A stretch of 64,000 bases of DNA from Gp6-AA40 sp036407095. Its GTDB lineage: Bacteria; Acidobacteriota; Vicinamibacteria; Vicinamibacterales; UBA2999. Position numbers and translations under genes: made by a program. Numbering within the stretch: position 1 is the first letter of the stretch; the number at the start of each line of letters is the position of its first letter. The notes below the pieces were generated by a model. The model saw only the letters and a list, made by a program, of their open reading frames with translations, was not told the origin of the DNA and did no database searches. The stretch is taken from assembly GCA_036407095.1 (NCBI GenBank), contig DASWZV010000082.1, forward strand, positions 124,001 through 188,000, read 5' to 3'. This document shows positions 45,253-54,309 of the stretch, one piece after another.

Positions 45253-46542
45253 TCAACCTGCCCGTTTCTTGAACCCGAGGATGGCGATGGCGTAGACGAT
45301 CAGACCGAATGTGCCCAGCGTGATCAGGTCGTTCGCGAAGTGCCCGAATCCGAGCCCTTTCAGGAAGACACCGCGCACCATGCGGATGAAATAGGACGCC
45401 GGGATGAACCGGCTGATGATCTGCGCCGACGGATCCATGCTCGAGACCGGCGTCATCAGGCCGGAGAACAGCATCGAGGGCGTCATCAGCGCAATGAACG
45501 TCACCAGCATCGCTGCCACCTGCGTCGTGCAGAACACCGAAATGAGCAGGCCCAGTCCGACGCTCGCCGTGATGTACAAGAGCGCCGCGGCGGTGAGGAC
45601 GAAGATGTTTCCGACGAACCGCACCTCGAAGACGTAGAGGTTCAGCGCCATGAGCAGTACGTAGACAACGGATGCGAGCCCGATGTACGGCACGGCCTTG
45701 CCGACGATGACCTCCCACCGCGAGACCGGTGAGCAGTACAGATTGAACACGGTGCCGCGCTCCTTCTCGCGCGCCAGCACCAACGCCGCCAGCAGCGCGG
45801 GATAGAACATCAGGCTGATCACCATCAGCCCGGGCACGAGCGAGTTCTTGGTCTCGAGCGACGGGTTGTACCAGACACGACCCTCGACCGAGACGGGTAT
45901 GATCGCGCCCCGCGTCTGGCCGCTTCGTGCCAGCTCTGTCGCCCGCAGTGCCGCCGTGAATTGCGCATCGATGGCGGAGATGTACCCGCCCGCGACGAGC
46001 GCCCGGCTCGGGAATGTACCGTCGACCAGGATCTGCACGCTCGCCGACTCGCCGCCGCGCAATCGACGCGAGAAATCGGGTGGAATCACCACTGCTGCCC
46101 TCACCGTTCCGCGCGCGAGCAGGCGATCAATCTCGGCCGGGCTGGTGACGATCGTCACCAGCCGGAAGTATTCCGAGTTGGTGAACGCGACCATGTAGTC
46201 GCGACTGAGCGGCGAGCGATCCTGGTCGTAGAACGCCACCGGGAGGTTCTTCACATCGAGCACGAACCCGAGCGCGAGCAGCGTCGTCACCACAATCGGC
46301 ACGACAATCGCCAGGACCAGATAGATCGGATCGCGGATCACTTCGCGCGTCTCTTTGCGCACGACCGCGAGCAGGCGGCTAGCCGTCTTGACCGGCTGGA
46401 TTGCTGACAAATGAGTGAAGTCTTCCCCGGTCAAGGCGGCTCGCCCCGCGAAGCGGGGCAAAGCCAACACTGTGACCAGCGAGGCGGAGCCGGGCCGGGC
46501 TTCGACATGCTCGCCGGTCTGAGGCGGAGCCTTGCTAGACAT
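45253..46542 (-). CDS. ABC-2 type export permease (YbhS-like) with element-derived N-terminus
   Basis: A 429-residue ABC-2 permease. The family-like part begins at about residue 55 (LLAVVRKETREVIRDPIYLVLAIVVPIV). AREKERGTVFNLYCSPVSRWEVIVGKAVPYI and five later helices follow. The first about 53 residues are encoded by a copy of the repeat element also found before coxE. The ATG overlaps the stop of the ATPase gene by 8 bases, so translation probably does start there. A start downstream of the element cannot be excluded. Confidence 0.88.
   Translation of the reverse strand: MSSKAPPQTGEHVEARPGSASLVTVLALPRFAGRAALTGEDFTHLSAIQPVKTASRLLAVVRKETREVIRDPIYLVLAIVVPIVVTTLLALGFVLDVKNLPVAFYDQDRSPLSRDYMVAFTNSEYFRLVTIVTSPAEIDRLLARGTVRAAVVIPPDFSRRLRGGESASVQILVDGTFPSRALVAGGYISAIDAQFTAALRATELARSGQTRGAIIPVSVEGRVWYNPSLETKNSLVPGLMVISLMFYPALLAALVLAREKERGTVFNLYCSPVSRWEVIVGKAVPYIGLASVVYVLLMALNLYVFEVRFVGNIFVLTAAALLYITASVGLGLLISVFCTTQVAAMLVTFIALMTPSMLFSGLMTPVSSMDPSAQIISRFIPASYFIRMVRGVFLKGLGFGHFANDLITLGTFGLIVYAIAILGFKKRAG
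46380..46539 (+). repeat. Structured dispersed element, copy 2 (inside ABC permease start)
   Basis: A 160-base relative of the element at 10843-10983. Shared landmarks in order are TAGCCGTCTTG, CCGGCTGGA, TGACAAATGAGT, TCTTC-CCGGTCAAG, the 17-base hairpin GCCCCGCGAAGCGGGGC (46443-46459), GACCAGCGAGGC and the end GTCTGAGGCGGAGCC-TTGCTAG. It is about 19 bases longer in its last third, including a duplicated GAGGCGGAGCC. It is translated on the minus strand as the permease N-terminus. Confidence 0.85.
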
Positions 46543-48448
46543 GAGCCGCCTCCGCGCCGGCCACGAAGTCGATGAACGCTTCGTCCATCGACATCGCGGC
46601 GGGTTCGACCCGCACGCGGCCGACGCCTGCCCGGTCGAGCGTGGCGGCGAGCGTTAGATGATCGCCATCGGGGTCGGTACTGCGCACGCGGACGTGATCG
46701 CCGTACAGCATTGCGCGCCGGCCCGCTCGCAGCAGCGCGTGATAGGCACCCAGGGTGTCGGCCGATCGAATCGCGAGCAGGCTGCCCGAGCGCCGCGCGG
46801 AACGGGCTTTTAGTTCCGCGGGCGATCCGTCAGCGATCAGCCGCCCCTGATGCATCAGGCCAAGTCGATCGCAGTGGGCGGCTTCATCCATGTAATGCGT
46901 CGACACGAGCACCGTGATTCCGCCATGCCGGGACAACGAGTAGATCAAGTCCCAGAAGAGACGGCGCGCATACGGGTCGACCCCAGACGTCGGCTCATCG
47001 AGGAACACGGTCGCGGGTTGGTGCACCACCGCACACAACAGCGACACGCGCTGCCGGACACCGACCGGCAGATCCTTCGTCAAACGCGACGCAAACGGCT
47101 CGAGGCCCAGGCGCGCGACCAGCCCGGCGTAGTTCGATCGATCGAGGCCATACAGGTCCGCGTAGAGCTGCAGGTTCTGGTGCACGGTCAGATCCTGATA
47201 GAGCGAGAACCGCTGGGACATGTATCCAATCGCGGTCCAGATGCGCTCTCGCTCCGTCCCGACATCGATGCCGCCCACTGAAATTGCGCCTGCGGTGGGT
47301 TCGAGGAGCCCGCACAGCATCTTGATCAGCGTGGTCTTGCCGGCGCCGTTCGGGCCGAGCAGCCCGAAAATCTCGCCCCTTCGTACCGACAGGTCGACCG
47401 CATCGACGGCCGTGAATCGTCCGAACCGCCGGGTGACGCCGCGACACTCGACTGATACGCCGCCAGCGTGCGCCGGTGCGGTCTCGAGCGAGACGGTCCC
47501 TGTCTCGTGCTCGCCTCCAGCGAGCTGCAGGAACACGTCTTCGAGTCCAGGCTCCTGCAGCGCACAGTGCAAGACCGAGATGCCACGGGCGGCCAGCCCG
47601 CCCTCGATGTCGCGCAGCTCGCCGTCGAACCGGATGTGCAGTTCGTCGCCGAAGGCGTCGGCCGATTGCACGTCGCGCCGTTCTCGAAGCAACTCGAGCG
47701 CCCTGGTCTGCGGATCGGCGCTGAGCCGCGCGAAGCGACCGGTCGCTCGCGCCCTGATGTCCTCCGGCGTGCCTTCGGCCACAATGCCGCCAGCGTGCAC
47801 GAGCGCGATTCGATGACAGCGCTCCGCTTCGTCCATATAGGACGTGCTCACGAGCACCGAGGCGGACCGCTCGTCGACAATCCGATGAATGATCTGCCAG
47901 AACTCCTGTCGTGAGATCGGATCGACGCCGGTCGTCGGTTCGTCGAGCAGCAGGACATCAGGCAGGTGAATGAGCGCGCAGATGAGTGCGAGCTTCTGGC
48001 GCATGCCGCCGGAGAGATTCGCCACACGGCGATCCAGGAAGGGCTCGAGCCGCGTCGCCGCGAGCAGCGCGCCCCGGTTCTCGCGGTACACATTCGCGGG
48101 CAGCCGGCGGAGGTCGCGAAAGAACTCGATGTTCTCGTGAACGGTCAGGCTGTCATACAGATTGCTGCCGAGCCCTTGCGGCATGTAGCCGACACGCTCC
48201 CGGACGCGATCGCTCGCCCGCACGACGTCGAGCCCCTCGATGAATGCCGATCCGCGATGCGGCAGCAGGACTGTGGCGAACATCTGCATGATGCTCGTCT
48301 TGCCGGCACCATCCGGCCCAATCAGACCAAAGATCTCCCCGCGACGGACGACAAACGACACGCCGCGCACCGCCTCGACCCGGCTGAAGCGTCCGTAGGA
48401 GCGATGCAGGTCTCGCGCCTCGAGTACGAGTGAGGGCTCAGGATCCAT
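46535..48448 (-). CDS. ABC transporter ATPase with two nucleotide-binding domains (YbhF-like)
   Basis: A 637-residue double ATPase. NBD1: GPDGAGKTS, LSGGMRQKLAL, LLLDEPTTGVDP. NBD2 (from about residue 330): GPNGAGKTT, then a degenerate signature LPVGVRQRVSL where LSGG is expected, and FLDEPTSGVDP. The degenerate second signature is normal for YbhF-type proteins. The C-terminus ends with a DrrA-like region (AAMSMDEAFIDFVAG). It powers export through the two permeases encoded downstream. The start overlaps the HlyD gene by 11 bases. Confidence 0.92.
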   Translation of the reverse strand: MDPEPSLVLEARDLHRSYGRFSRVEAVRGVSFVVRRGEIFGLIGPDGAGKTSIMQMFATVLLPHRGSAFIEGLDVVRASDRVRERVGYMPQGLGSNLYDSLTVHENIEFFRDLRRLPANVYRENRGALLAATRLEPFLDRRVANLSGGMRQKLALICALIHLPDVLLLDEPTTGVDPISRQEFWQIIHRIVDERSASVLVSTSYMDEAERCHRIALVHAGGIVAEGTPEDIRARATGRFARLSADPQTRALELLRERRDVQSADAFGDELHIRFDGELRDIEGGLAARGISVLHCALQEPGLEDVFLQLAGGEHETGTVSLETAPAHAGGVSVECRGVTRRFGRFTAVDAVDLSVRRGEIFGLLGPNGAGKTTLIKMLCGLLEPTAGAISVGGIDVGTERERIWTAIGYMSQRFSLYQDLTVHQNLQLYADLYGLDRSNYAGLVARLGLEPFASRLTKDLPVGVRQRVSLLCAVVHQPATVFLDEPTSGVDPYARRLFWDLIYSLSRHGGITVLVSTHYMDEAAHCDRLGLMHQGRLIADGSPAELKARSARRSGSLLAIRSADTLGAYHALLRAGRRAMLYGDHVRVRSTDPDGDHLTLAATLDRAGVGRVRVEPAAMSMDEAFIDFVAGAEAAHV

Positions 48449-49628
48449 GGCGAGTGGGCTCGGGCGGCGGCGTCCAATGAATCACACCGTCGGCAGGCAT
48501 GCCGGGCTTGAGAAGGCCGTCGGTGTTGGCGACAGTGAGCTCGACGCCAAAAACGAGCTTCAAGCGTTCTTCGGTCGTCTCGACGTTCTTTGGTGTGAAC
48601 TCGGCCTGTTGATAGATCTTCGACACGCGAGCGGGAAATCGGCGTGTCGGAAACGCATCGACGATGATGTCTGCTGTGTCGCCCAGACGAAGCTTCGCGA
48701 TGTCAGGCTCAGGAACGTACACCTTCAGATACAGCCTGTTCATGTCGACCACGTGAAAGAGCGGCGCCCCTGGACTGACGACGTCGCCGACCTCCACCAC
48801 CCGTGAGACCACAGTGCCGTCCTCGGGCGCGACGATCAGACGCTCGGCCAGATTCGCATCGGCCTCTGCCAGTCGTGCAGTGGCGGTCCGTCGGCTCTCC
48901 TCGAGCGCTCGGAGCTGCTGGCGCTTGAGCCCTACCGTGTCAACCGAGGCGCCTGCGAGCGCCAGATCAGCCGATGCGCGCGTGACATCCTTCTCCGCTG
49001 CGGCCACGTCGGCCTCGCTCGTGCGGAGCGTCATCTCGGCCACATCGAGGTCCTGCTTTGAAATGGCACCGGCGCGAAACAGCACGTCGGATCGCGCGTA
49101 CACCGCCGACGAGTTCGCGCGCACGGCAGCAGCACGCGCCGCGTGCGCCTGCGCGCTGCTCAACGCGGCTTCGGCCGCGGCGATCGAGGCGTCGCTGCGC
49201 TTTGCCGTGTACGCCACGTCGAGGGAGGCTTGGCTCACCTGCGCATCGAGCGCAGACACACCGGCCCGTGCGGCCGCTACCTGAGCTTCGAACTGCGCGG
49301 CATCCAGTTCGGCGAGCAGTTGTCCCTTTGTGACCCGCTCGCCTTCGTCGACCATCAGCTTCGTGACTCGCCCTTGAATGACCTTGGCGGCGAGGGTCAC
49401 GTCGCGCCCCTCGATCCGCCCGCTCGCAGTCACAACCTGGGCGGTCGATTGCGGGAACAGCATGGGCCAGAGGCGACCGGCGATCGTTCCGAGGATGAGC
49501 ATGATGAGGACGAGCACCCACCAGCGCCAGTGCGATCGGGCGCGTACAGGCGGCGCTGGAGTCGCGGAATCGACGCGTGATGGTGAGGTCGAAACGACAG
49601 GACCCGGTGCATCGATGACGTGACTCAT
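48438..49628 (-). CDS. HlyD-type membrane fusion protein (YbhG-like)
   Basis: A 396-residue periplasmic adaptor. One N-terminal membrane helix (WWVLVLIMLILGTIAG) is followed by the split biotinyl-lipoyl domain (ASGRIEGRDVTLAAKVIQGRVTKLMVDEGERVTKGQLLAELD and LIVAPEDGTVVSRVVEVGDVVSPG). Between these is a long Ala-rich coiled coil (about 110-240), then a beta-barrel domain (VYVPEPDIAKLRLGDTADI). It links the ABC exporter to an outer-membrane channel, which is not encoded here. It is the first gene of the exporter operon, with GGAG before the ATG. Confidence 0.92.
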   Translation of the reverse strand: MSHVIDAPGPVVSTSPSRVDSATPAPPVRARSHWRWWVLVLIMLILGTIAGRLWPMLFPQSTAQVVTASGRIEGRDVTLAAKVIQGRVTKLMVDEGERVTKGQLLAELDAAQFEAQVAAARAGVSALDAQVSQASLDVAYTAKRSDASIAAAEAALSSAQAHAARAAAVRANSSAVYARSDVLFRAGAISKQDLDVAEMTLRTSEADVAAAEKDVTRASADLALAGASVDTVGLKRQQLRALEESRRTATARLAEADANLAERLIVAPEDGTVVSRVVEVGDVVSPGAPLFHVVDMNRLYLKVYVPEPDIAKLRLGDTADIIVDAFPTRRFPARVSKIYQQAEFTPKNVETTEERLKLVFGVELTVANTDGLLKPGMPADGVIHWTPPPEPTRHGS

Positions 49629-49802
49629 AGAAGACTCCGGAAGATGCTGTCGGTTTTACCAGGGCAACTCACATGCCGGAACGTGCACACCGTCGATCGC
49701 GCGTTTTCTGCGGGTAGAGAGAAGGAGGCGAGGGGATTTTTCGGCGGCACTGCGGAAAACCCCCTTGGCAAACCCGAAAACCGGATTCAGACCTGTGGCG
49801 GG

Positions 49803-49821
49803 CCTTCAGGCCTCCTGAAGG
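49803..49821. terminator. Short hairpin downstream of tandem Usp gene
   Basis: CCTTCAGG-CCT-CCTGAAGG forms an 8-bp stem with a 3-base loop, 17 bases past the stop of the Usp gene on the minus strand. There is no T run after it, so termination is uncertain. Confidence 0.35.
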
Positions 49822-49837
49822 TAAGTTCCGCCGGCGT

Positions 49838-50731
49838 TCACCCACGCCGCGCGATGAGAACCGGGCACGCCGCCGAGCGAATCACCTGATGCGTCGTCGA
49901 GCCGAACAACATGCGATCGAGCACGCCGCGGCCATGGACGCCCATGACGATCAGATCGCAGCCACAGTCCGCCGCGTACCTCACGATCTCCCGGTGCGCT
50001 CGTCCCTCGACGATGCATGTCTCCACCGTGCAATACGTCGTCGCCTGCTGCGGAATCAGCTCGTGCAAGCGCCGGCGGGCATCATTGACCGCATCCTCGG
50101 CAATGCGAGCGACGTCGATCTCGAACGCCATCGATTCCTCGCTCAATCCACGCGGGAACTCAGCGACGTGAAGCAGCGTGAGCCGGGCGTCGGCTTCTTC
50201 AGCCATGTTGACGGCCAGGGCCAGCGCATCGAGCGAGCTCTCGGAGAAGTCGACGGGGCACAGGATCTTCCGGAATGCGACCGGCGCATCCGCTTCCACA
50301 TCCGGAGCGCGCGGCGGCACCACGAGTGTGTGACAGGCCGACTTCCGAATCACCTTCTCGGTCACCGATCCGAGGAACAGCCGCTCGAAGCCAGACCGCC
50401 CGTGGGTGCCGATGACGAGCAGATCGGCACGAATCGCCGACGCCTGCGCAACGATGCCGTCATGGATGTAGTCCGCCTCCTGCACGCGGTACTCGGGAAT
50501 CACGCGCGTGGGAACGCGATCCATCATCTTGCGCATCGCGACCAGCAGCCGCTCGCGATCGCTGTCCTCGAGGACGAGCGGCGGCAGATCCATAGCCGGC
50601 AGGTTGGGAAACACGTACAGCAGGGTGAGAGCGGCCTCGTACCACTTCGCGATCGCCGCGGCGTGGTCGAGGGCGTGCTGCGAGGTCTCCGAGAAGTCGA
50701 CCGGGCAGAGAATGCGAGCGATGCGAATCAT
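49838..50731 (-). CDS. Tandem universal stress protein (two UspA domains)
   Basis: A 297-residue protein with two Usp domains. Domain 1 starts RILCPVDFSETSQHALDHAA and ends GTHGRSGFERLFLGSVTEKV. Domain 2 starts KILCPVDFSESSLDALALAV and ends VMGVHGRGVLDRMLFGSTTHQV. Both keep the GxxGRxxxxxxxxGS-type nucleotide motif. It probably works in energy or oxidative stress. It is separate from the exporter operon by about 210 bases. Confidence 0.93.
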   Translation of the reverse strand: MIRIARILCPVDFSETSQHALDHAAAIAKWYEAALTLLYVFPNLPAMDLPPLVLEDSDRERLLVAMRKMMDRVPTRVIPEYRVQEADYIHDGIVAQASAIRADLLVIGTHGRSGFERLFLGSVTEKVIRKSACHTLVVPPRAPDVEADAPVAFRKILCPVDFSESSLDALALAVNMAEEADARLTLLHVAEFPRGLSEESMAFEIDVARIAEDAVNDARRRLHELIPQQATTYCTVETCIVEGRAHREIVRYAADCGCDLIVMGVHGRGVLDRMLFGSTTHQVIRSAACPVLIARRG

Positions 50732-50999
50732 GTGTCACCGCCTGTTGCGAAGGATTTCCAGGTCATCAGGAATTCTTCGCGCGCCGCAGCTGTGTGTGCC
50801 GCCTTGGTGACTGCAAGTAGCAATCACCCTGCCAGAGCCGGTCGCACTTCGCCATAGCCTGCGCGGGTTCCTTCGCGCGCTCCATGATTTTTTGCGTGTG
50901 CCGATCCAGCGGCTCGCGACTTTCATCACACATCGTTCGACCGCCGGCGATCAGACGACGGGCAGGAGAAATGCATTGAAGGGCTGCACGGAGGGATGT

Positions 51000-51635
51000 A
51001 TGCGAAGGCTATCCTTTCTTGGAGTGATCGCCACGGCGCTCCTGGCCGTGACGACACCAGCACCGGTCAACGGTGAGACGTATGACAAGCTGGCCTATCT
51101 CTCGTTCAGCGCGCCAGTGCAAATCCCCGGTGTGACCCTGTCCGCCGGCACGTATCGCTTCAGGCTGACGAACCCAGACACCAGCCGGAATGTTCTTCAA
51201 GTCCTCAGCAACGACGGCGAGATTGTCTATGGGATGTTCAACACCATTCCCGACTTTCGTACCGTGATCACACCAGACCCGGTCGTGACGTTCAGGGAAA
51301 CACCGGCGGGCGTTCCTCCCGCGATGCGGTCGGTGTTCTACGGCGGTGAGTCTCTCGGATACGAAGTCCTGTACCCGAAGGGCGGCCCGAACATGATCGC
51401 CCCTGAAGTCAGGGAACCAGAGATCACGTACACCACCGGGCCATTGCCAGGACCGGAGCCCGTGATCGAGCCGCCGTTTGAACCACTTCCGCCGGTGGAG
51501 CCGGCCGCCCACCCGGTTGATGCGCCTGCGCCTGCACCCGAGCTGCCGCGGACCGCGAGCCCGCTTCCCTTCCTCGCGGCTGGAGGGTTGGCAGCAGCGT
51601 TGACCGGACTCGGGCTGCTGCGACGTCGTCGCTAG
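51000..51635 (+). CDS. Surface protein with LPRTA C-terminal sorting signal
   Basis: A 211-residue exported protein. The signal peptide (LSFLGVIATALLAVTTPAPVNG) is followed by a compact beta domain (YLSFSAPVQIPGVTLSAGTYRFRL) and a Pro-rich stalk (about 145-180). The C-terminus has LPRTA (182-186), a hydrophobic helix (LPFLAAGGLAAALTGLGLL) and RRRR. That order of motif, helix and positive tail is a sortase sorting signal with Ala in place of Gly. GGAGGG precedes the ATG. Sixteen bases downstream is a VWA gene, then a sortase that is its probable processing enzyme. Confidence 0.83.
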   Translation: MRRLSFLGVIATALLAVTTPAPVNGETYDKLAYLSFSAPVQIPGVTLSAGTYRFRLTNPDTSRNVLQVLSNDGEIVYGMFNTIPDFRTVITPDPVVTFRETPAGVPPAMRSVFYGGESLGYEVLYPKGGPNMIAPEVREPEITYTTGPLPGPEPVIEPPFEPLPPVEPAAHPVDAPAPAPELPRTASPLPFLAAGGLAAALTGLGLLRRRR

Positions 51636-51651
51636 TGCTGCGGAGACGGTC

Positions 51652-52566
51652 GTGAAGACGCTACTCTTTCTCGCGACGGTCGCACTCGGGCTGGGAATCG
51701 GCTCGAGTGCGCCTCAAGAGCCCGCTCCCGTCCTGTCGATCAAGACCGATCTCGTGACCTTGCCCGTCACCGTCGCCGATCGCCATGGAGGGTTCATCTC
51801 AGGTCTGGCTTCGAAGCACTTCACGGTCTACGACGAGGGCGAGCCCACGCCAGTGGCGTTCTTCACGAACGACGACGTTCCGATCACGATCGGTCTGGTC
51901 GTCGACAGCAGCACAAGCATGCGTGTGCGACGTGCGCAGATCACGGCTGCGGCCACTGCGTTCGCAACGATGAGCCATCCGCTCGATGAGTTCTTCACTG
52001 TGAACTTCAACGAATCAGTGTGGCTCGGACTACCACAGCCGCTGGCGTTCACGCGAGACGTGGCGCAGCTTCGCGCCGCGCTGGCAGCGGCGCCGGCGTA
52101 CGGACGGACGGCGCTGTTCGACGCCGTCGATCGCGCCATCGACCATCTCCTCCTGGGCACGCGCGACCGGAAAGCGTTGATCGTGGTGAGCGACGGGGGT
52201 GATAACGCGAGCACGCACACGCTCGAGGCAGTTCTGCAGCACGCGCGGATGACGGACGCTGTCATCTACGCCGTGATCCTGTTCGAACGCGACGATCGCG
52301 AGGCCAGGCCGCGCGTGTTGAAGACGCTGGCGCGCGAGACCGGTGGCCGGACGTTCACGCCGCAGCAGACCGCCGATATCGCACCGGCCTTCGGGCAGAT
52401 CGCGCGCGAACTGAGGAGCGGCTACACCATTGGCGTCGTGCCGCCCGAGGGCGCGGTCGGATTCCGCATCGTTCGTGTCGTCGCCAATGACGGCACACAT
52501 CGTCAACTCGTCGCCCGGACCAGGGTGGGCTACTATGCGGGACCTCCACGGCAGACAAAGCAGTAG
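51652..52566 (+). CDS. Secreted VWA-domain protein (acidobacterial VWFA-related type)
   Basis: A 304-residue protein starting at GTG. A signal peptide (LLFLATVALGLGIGSSA) leads to an N-terminal beta region (LVTLPVTVADRHGGFISGL, HFTVYDEGE) typical of VWFA-related proteins of Acidobacteria. The VWA domain has DSSTS in VVDSSTSMRV as the metal site and SDGGDN later. It probably binds proteins at the surface. It has no LPxTG-type signal itself. It sits between the sortase substrate and the sortase and overlaps the latter by 32 bases. Confidence 0.9.
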   Translation: MKTLLFLATVALGLGIGSSAPQEPAPVLSIKTDLVTLPVTVADRHGGFISGLASKHFTVYDEGEPTPVAFFTNDDVPITIGLVVDSSTSMRVRRAQITAAATAFATMSHPLDEFFTVNFNESVWLGLPQPLAFTRDVAQLRAALAAAPAYGRTALFDAVDRAIDHLLLGTRDRKALIVVSDGGDNASTHTLEAVLQHARMTDAVIYAVILFERDDREARPRVLKTLARETGGRTFTPQQTADIAPAFGQIARELRSGYTIGVVPPEGAVGFRIVRVVANDGTHRQLVARTRVGYYAGPPRQTKQ

Positions 52567-53593
52567 TGGAGCGACTCGAATCGTCCGTTGGCTGGGCCGC
52601 GCGCTGCTCCTCGCCGGCACCGCGATGCTGGCGTGGTCCGCCTGGTTCGCGATCGACGGGATGCTCTTTCAGTGGGACATGCGCGACGCCTTCGTCATGC
52701 CGCCGCCGCATCCAGATCTGTCGTCCTATTCGCCGCTCCCGATCCGCGCGACAGCCACGCCGTTACCCGCTGTCCCTCCACGCATCGGTTCCGCAATCGC
52801 AACGCTCGACATTCCGCGGATAGGCCTGTCGGCTGTGGTGCTGCACGGCTCAGACGATCGCACACTGCGCCGAGGCCCTGGGCATCTCGAGAACACTCCA
52901 CTCCCAGGCGAACCCGGTAACGTGGTGATCGCCGGGCATCGCGACACGTTCTTTCGAGCGCTGGGCGACGTCAGGGCTGGAGATGACATCTTCGTGGATT
53001 CGTCTGCGGGACGCGTCCGTTACCGGGTGACGTCGACACGCGTGGTGAACGCTCACGATCTCAGCGTGCTGGCTCCGACCAGCGGCGCGCTGCTCAGCCT
53101 CATCACGTGCTATCCGTTCTGGGTGCTCGGCCCGGCGCCCGATCGTTTCGTCGTCCGGGCCGCGCGAGTCGACGGACCCGGCCCTGCGGAGTTGCCGGCT
53201 CAGACGAACGCAATGCCACTCGCAGCACCTCGGCCGTCGGTCGAACCCCCGGCGGTTCTTGCGCCGGCGCCGGTTGAGGCACCGCCTGCATCGACCGTTC
53301 GAGCGCTCGACGATCAGGCGCTCGTGCGTCTGGCGATCGATCGTTTCCGCGCGATCTACAACGCGCGTCTCATCAGCCATCACGACGACCGCCGCGGTGG
53401 CGCGCTCCGTTTCGACCGCTGCGATGTGGTGTTCGAGGGCGAGCGCGCATTCGCGACGTGCCGGCCGAACGCGCTTCAGACCGATCTCGGCGGCTCCGAT
53501 GTGTGGACGTTGACGTTGGAACGCGCCGATGGCGAATGGGTGATTCGATCGACGATGACCAGTCCGGTCGCAGCCAATGGTTCGTCGAGCTGA
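52535..53593 (+). CDS. Class D-like sortase with C-terminal NTF2-like extension
   Basis: A 352-residue membrane enzyme. One helix (ALLLAGTAMLAWSAWFAIDGM) precedes the sortase domain (about 90-215). Catalytic residues are His135 (AGHRDTFF), Cys192 (LITCYPF) and Arg204 (PDRFVV). The domain begins with LDIPRIGLSAVVLHGSDDRTLRRGPGH, as in class D/E enzymes. A Pro-rich linker then leads to about 90 residues (VRLAIDRFRAIYNARL to GEWVIRSTM) resembling an NTF2/SnoaL-type fold, which is unusual for sortases. It overlaps the VWA gene by 32 bases. The likely substrate is the LPRTA protein. Confidence 0.87.
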   Translation: MRDLHGRQSSSGATRIVRWLGRALLLAGTAMLAWSAWFAIDGMLFQWDMRDAFVMPPPHPDLSSYSPLPIRATATPLPAVPPRIGSAIATLDIPRIGLSAVVLHGSDDRTLRRGPGHLENTPLPGEPGNVVIAGHRDTFFRALGDVRAGDDIFVDSSAGRVRYRVTSTRVVNAHDLSVLAPTSGALLSLITCYPFWVLGPAPDRFVVRAARVDGPGPAELPAQTNAMPLAAPRPSVEPPAVLAPAPVEAPPASTVRALDDQALVRLAIDRFRAIYNARLISHHDDRRGGALRFDRCDVVFEGERAFATCRPNALQTDLGGSDVWTLTLERADGEWVIRSTMTSPVAANGSSS

Positions 53594-53734
53594 AATCTGC
53601 CCACTCTCCGCCGAATATCTCGCAATGGCTCGAGCGCGAGCATCATCCCATTCGAGCCTCAATACCGTACGCGCAGCTGGCACCTCACTTGCGGCGCCTG
53701 AAGGTAACAAGGGCCAATGCCACAGGAGTCAGCC

Positions 53735-54187
53735 ATGACCGTCAAGGACATCTGCAATCGCAACGTCGTGGTTGCACCAAAAACCGAAATGATCGTCGAC
53801 GCCGCCAAGCGGATGCGGACATCGCACGTCGGCGCCCTGGTCGTCGTCGACAACCGGAACGGTCGACACGTACCAATCGGCATCGTCACCGACCGGGACA
53901 TCGTCGTCAGCGGCCTCGCGGGCGATCCGGAGCACCTCGTCCACCTGCTCGTCAGCGATCTCATGCGATGGGATCTCGTGACCGCGCGGGACAGCGATAC
54001 GGTCGACGACGCGCTGAAAAAGATGCAGGAAGGCGGGATTCGACGTCTGCCGATTGTCGACGCCACCGGCGAACTGGTCGGCATCCTGACGCTCGATGAC
54101 GTGCTTCAGTATCTGACGGCGCAACAGAGCGATCTGGTGGCGCTGGTCGCCAAAGAGCAACGGCACGAGCGTACGTATCGCCTCTGA
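53735..54187 (+). CDS. CBS-domain pair protein
   Basis: A 150-residue protein with two CBS domains: TVKDICNRNVVVAPKTEMIVDAA to GIVTDRDIVV, then VSDLMRWDLVTARDSDTVDDAL to VGILTLDDVLQYL. CBS pairs bind adenosyl nucleotides and sense energy state. ATG 53735 was chosen because AGGAG lies 6 bases upstream; ATG 53717 is less well supported. It is a free-standing module, as is the second CBS gene at 63040. Confidence 0.92.
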   Translation: MTVKDICNRNVVVAPKTEMIVDAAKRMRTSHVGALVVVDNRNGRHVPIGIVTDRDIVVSGLAGDPEHLVHLLVSDLMRWDLVTARDSDTVDDALKKMQEGGIRRLPIVDATGELVGILTLDDVLQYLTAQQSDLVALVAKEQRHERTYRL

Positions 54188-54309
54188 TTCAAGCGACGGC
54201 CTTCACCAGGCGTCATGCTCAGGAAAACAGCAATTTCCCGCACCGCGGAGCTGCCGAGACCGACAGCTCGCTGCTCCTCAGAGTGGCGACTCGAGGAACG
54301 GACATCGCG

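Noticed and set aside
51540..51635. PEP-CTERM-type sorting signal
   Set aside because: The motif before the helix is LPRTA with no Pro-Glu-Pro, and a sortase rather than an exosortase is encoded next to it.
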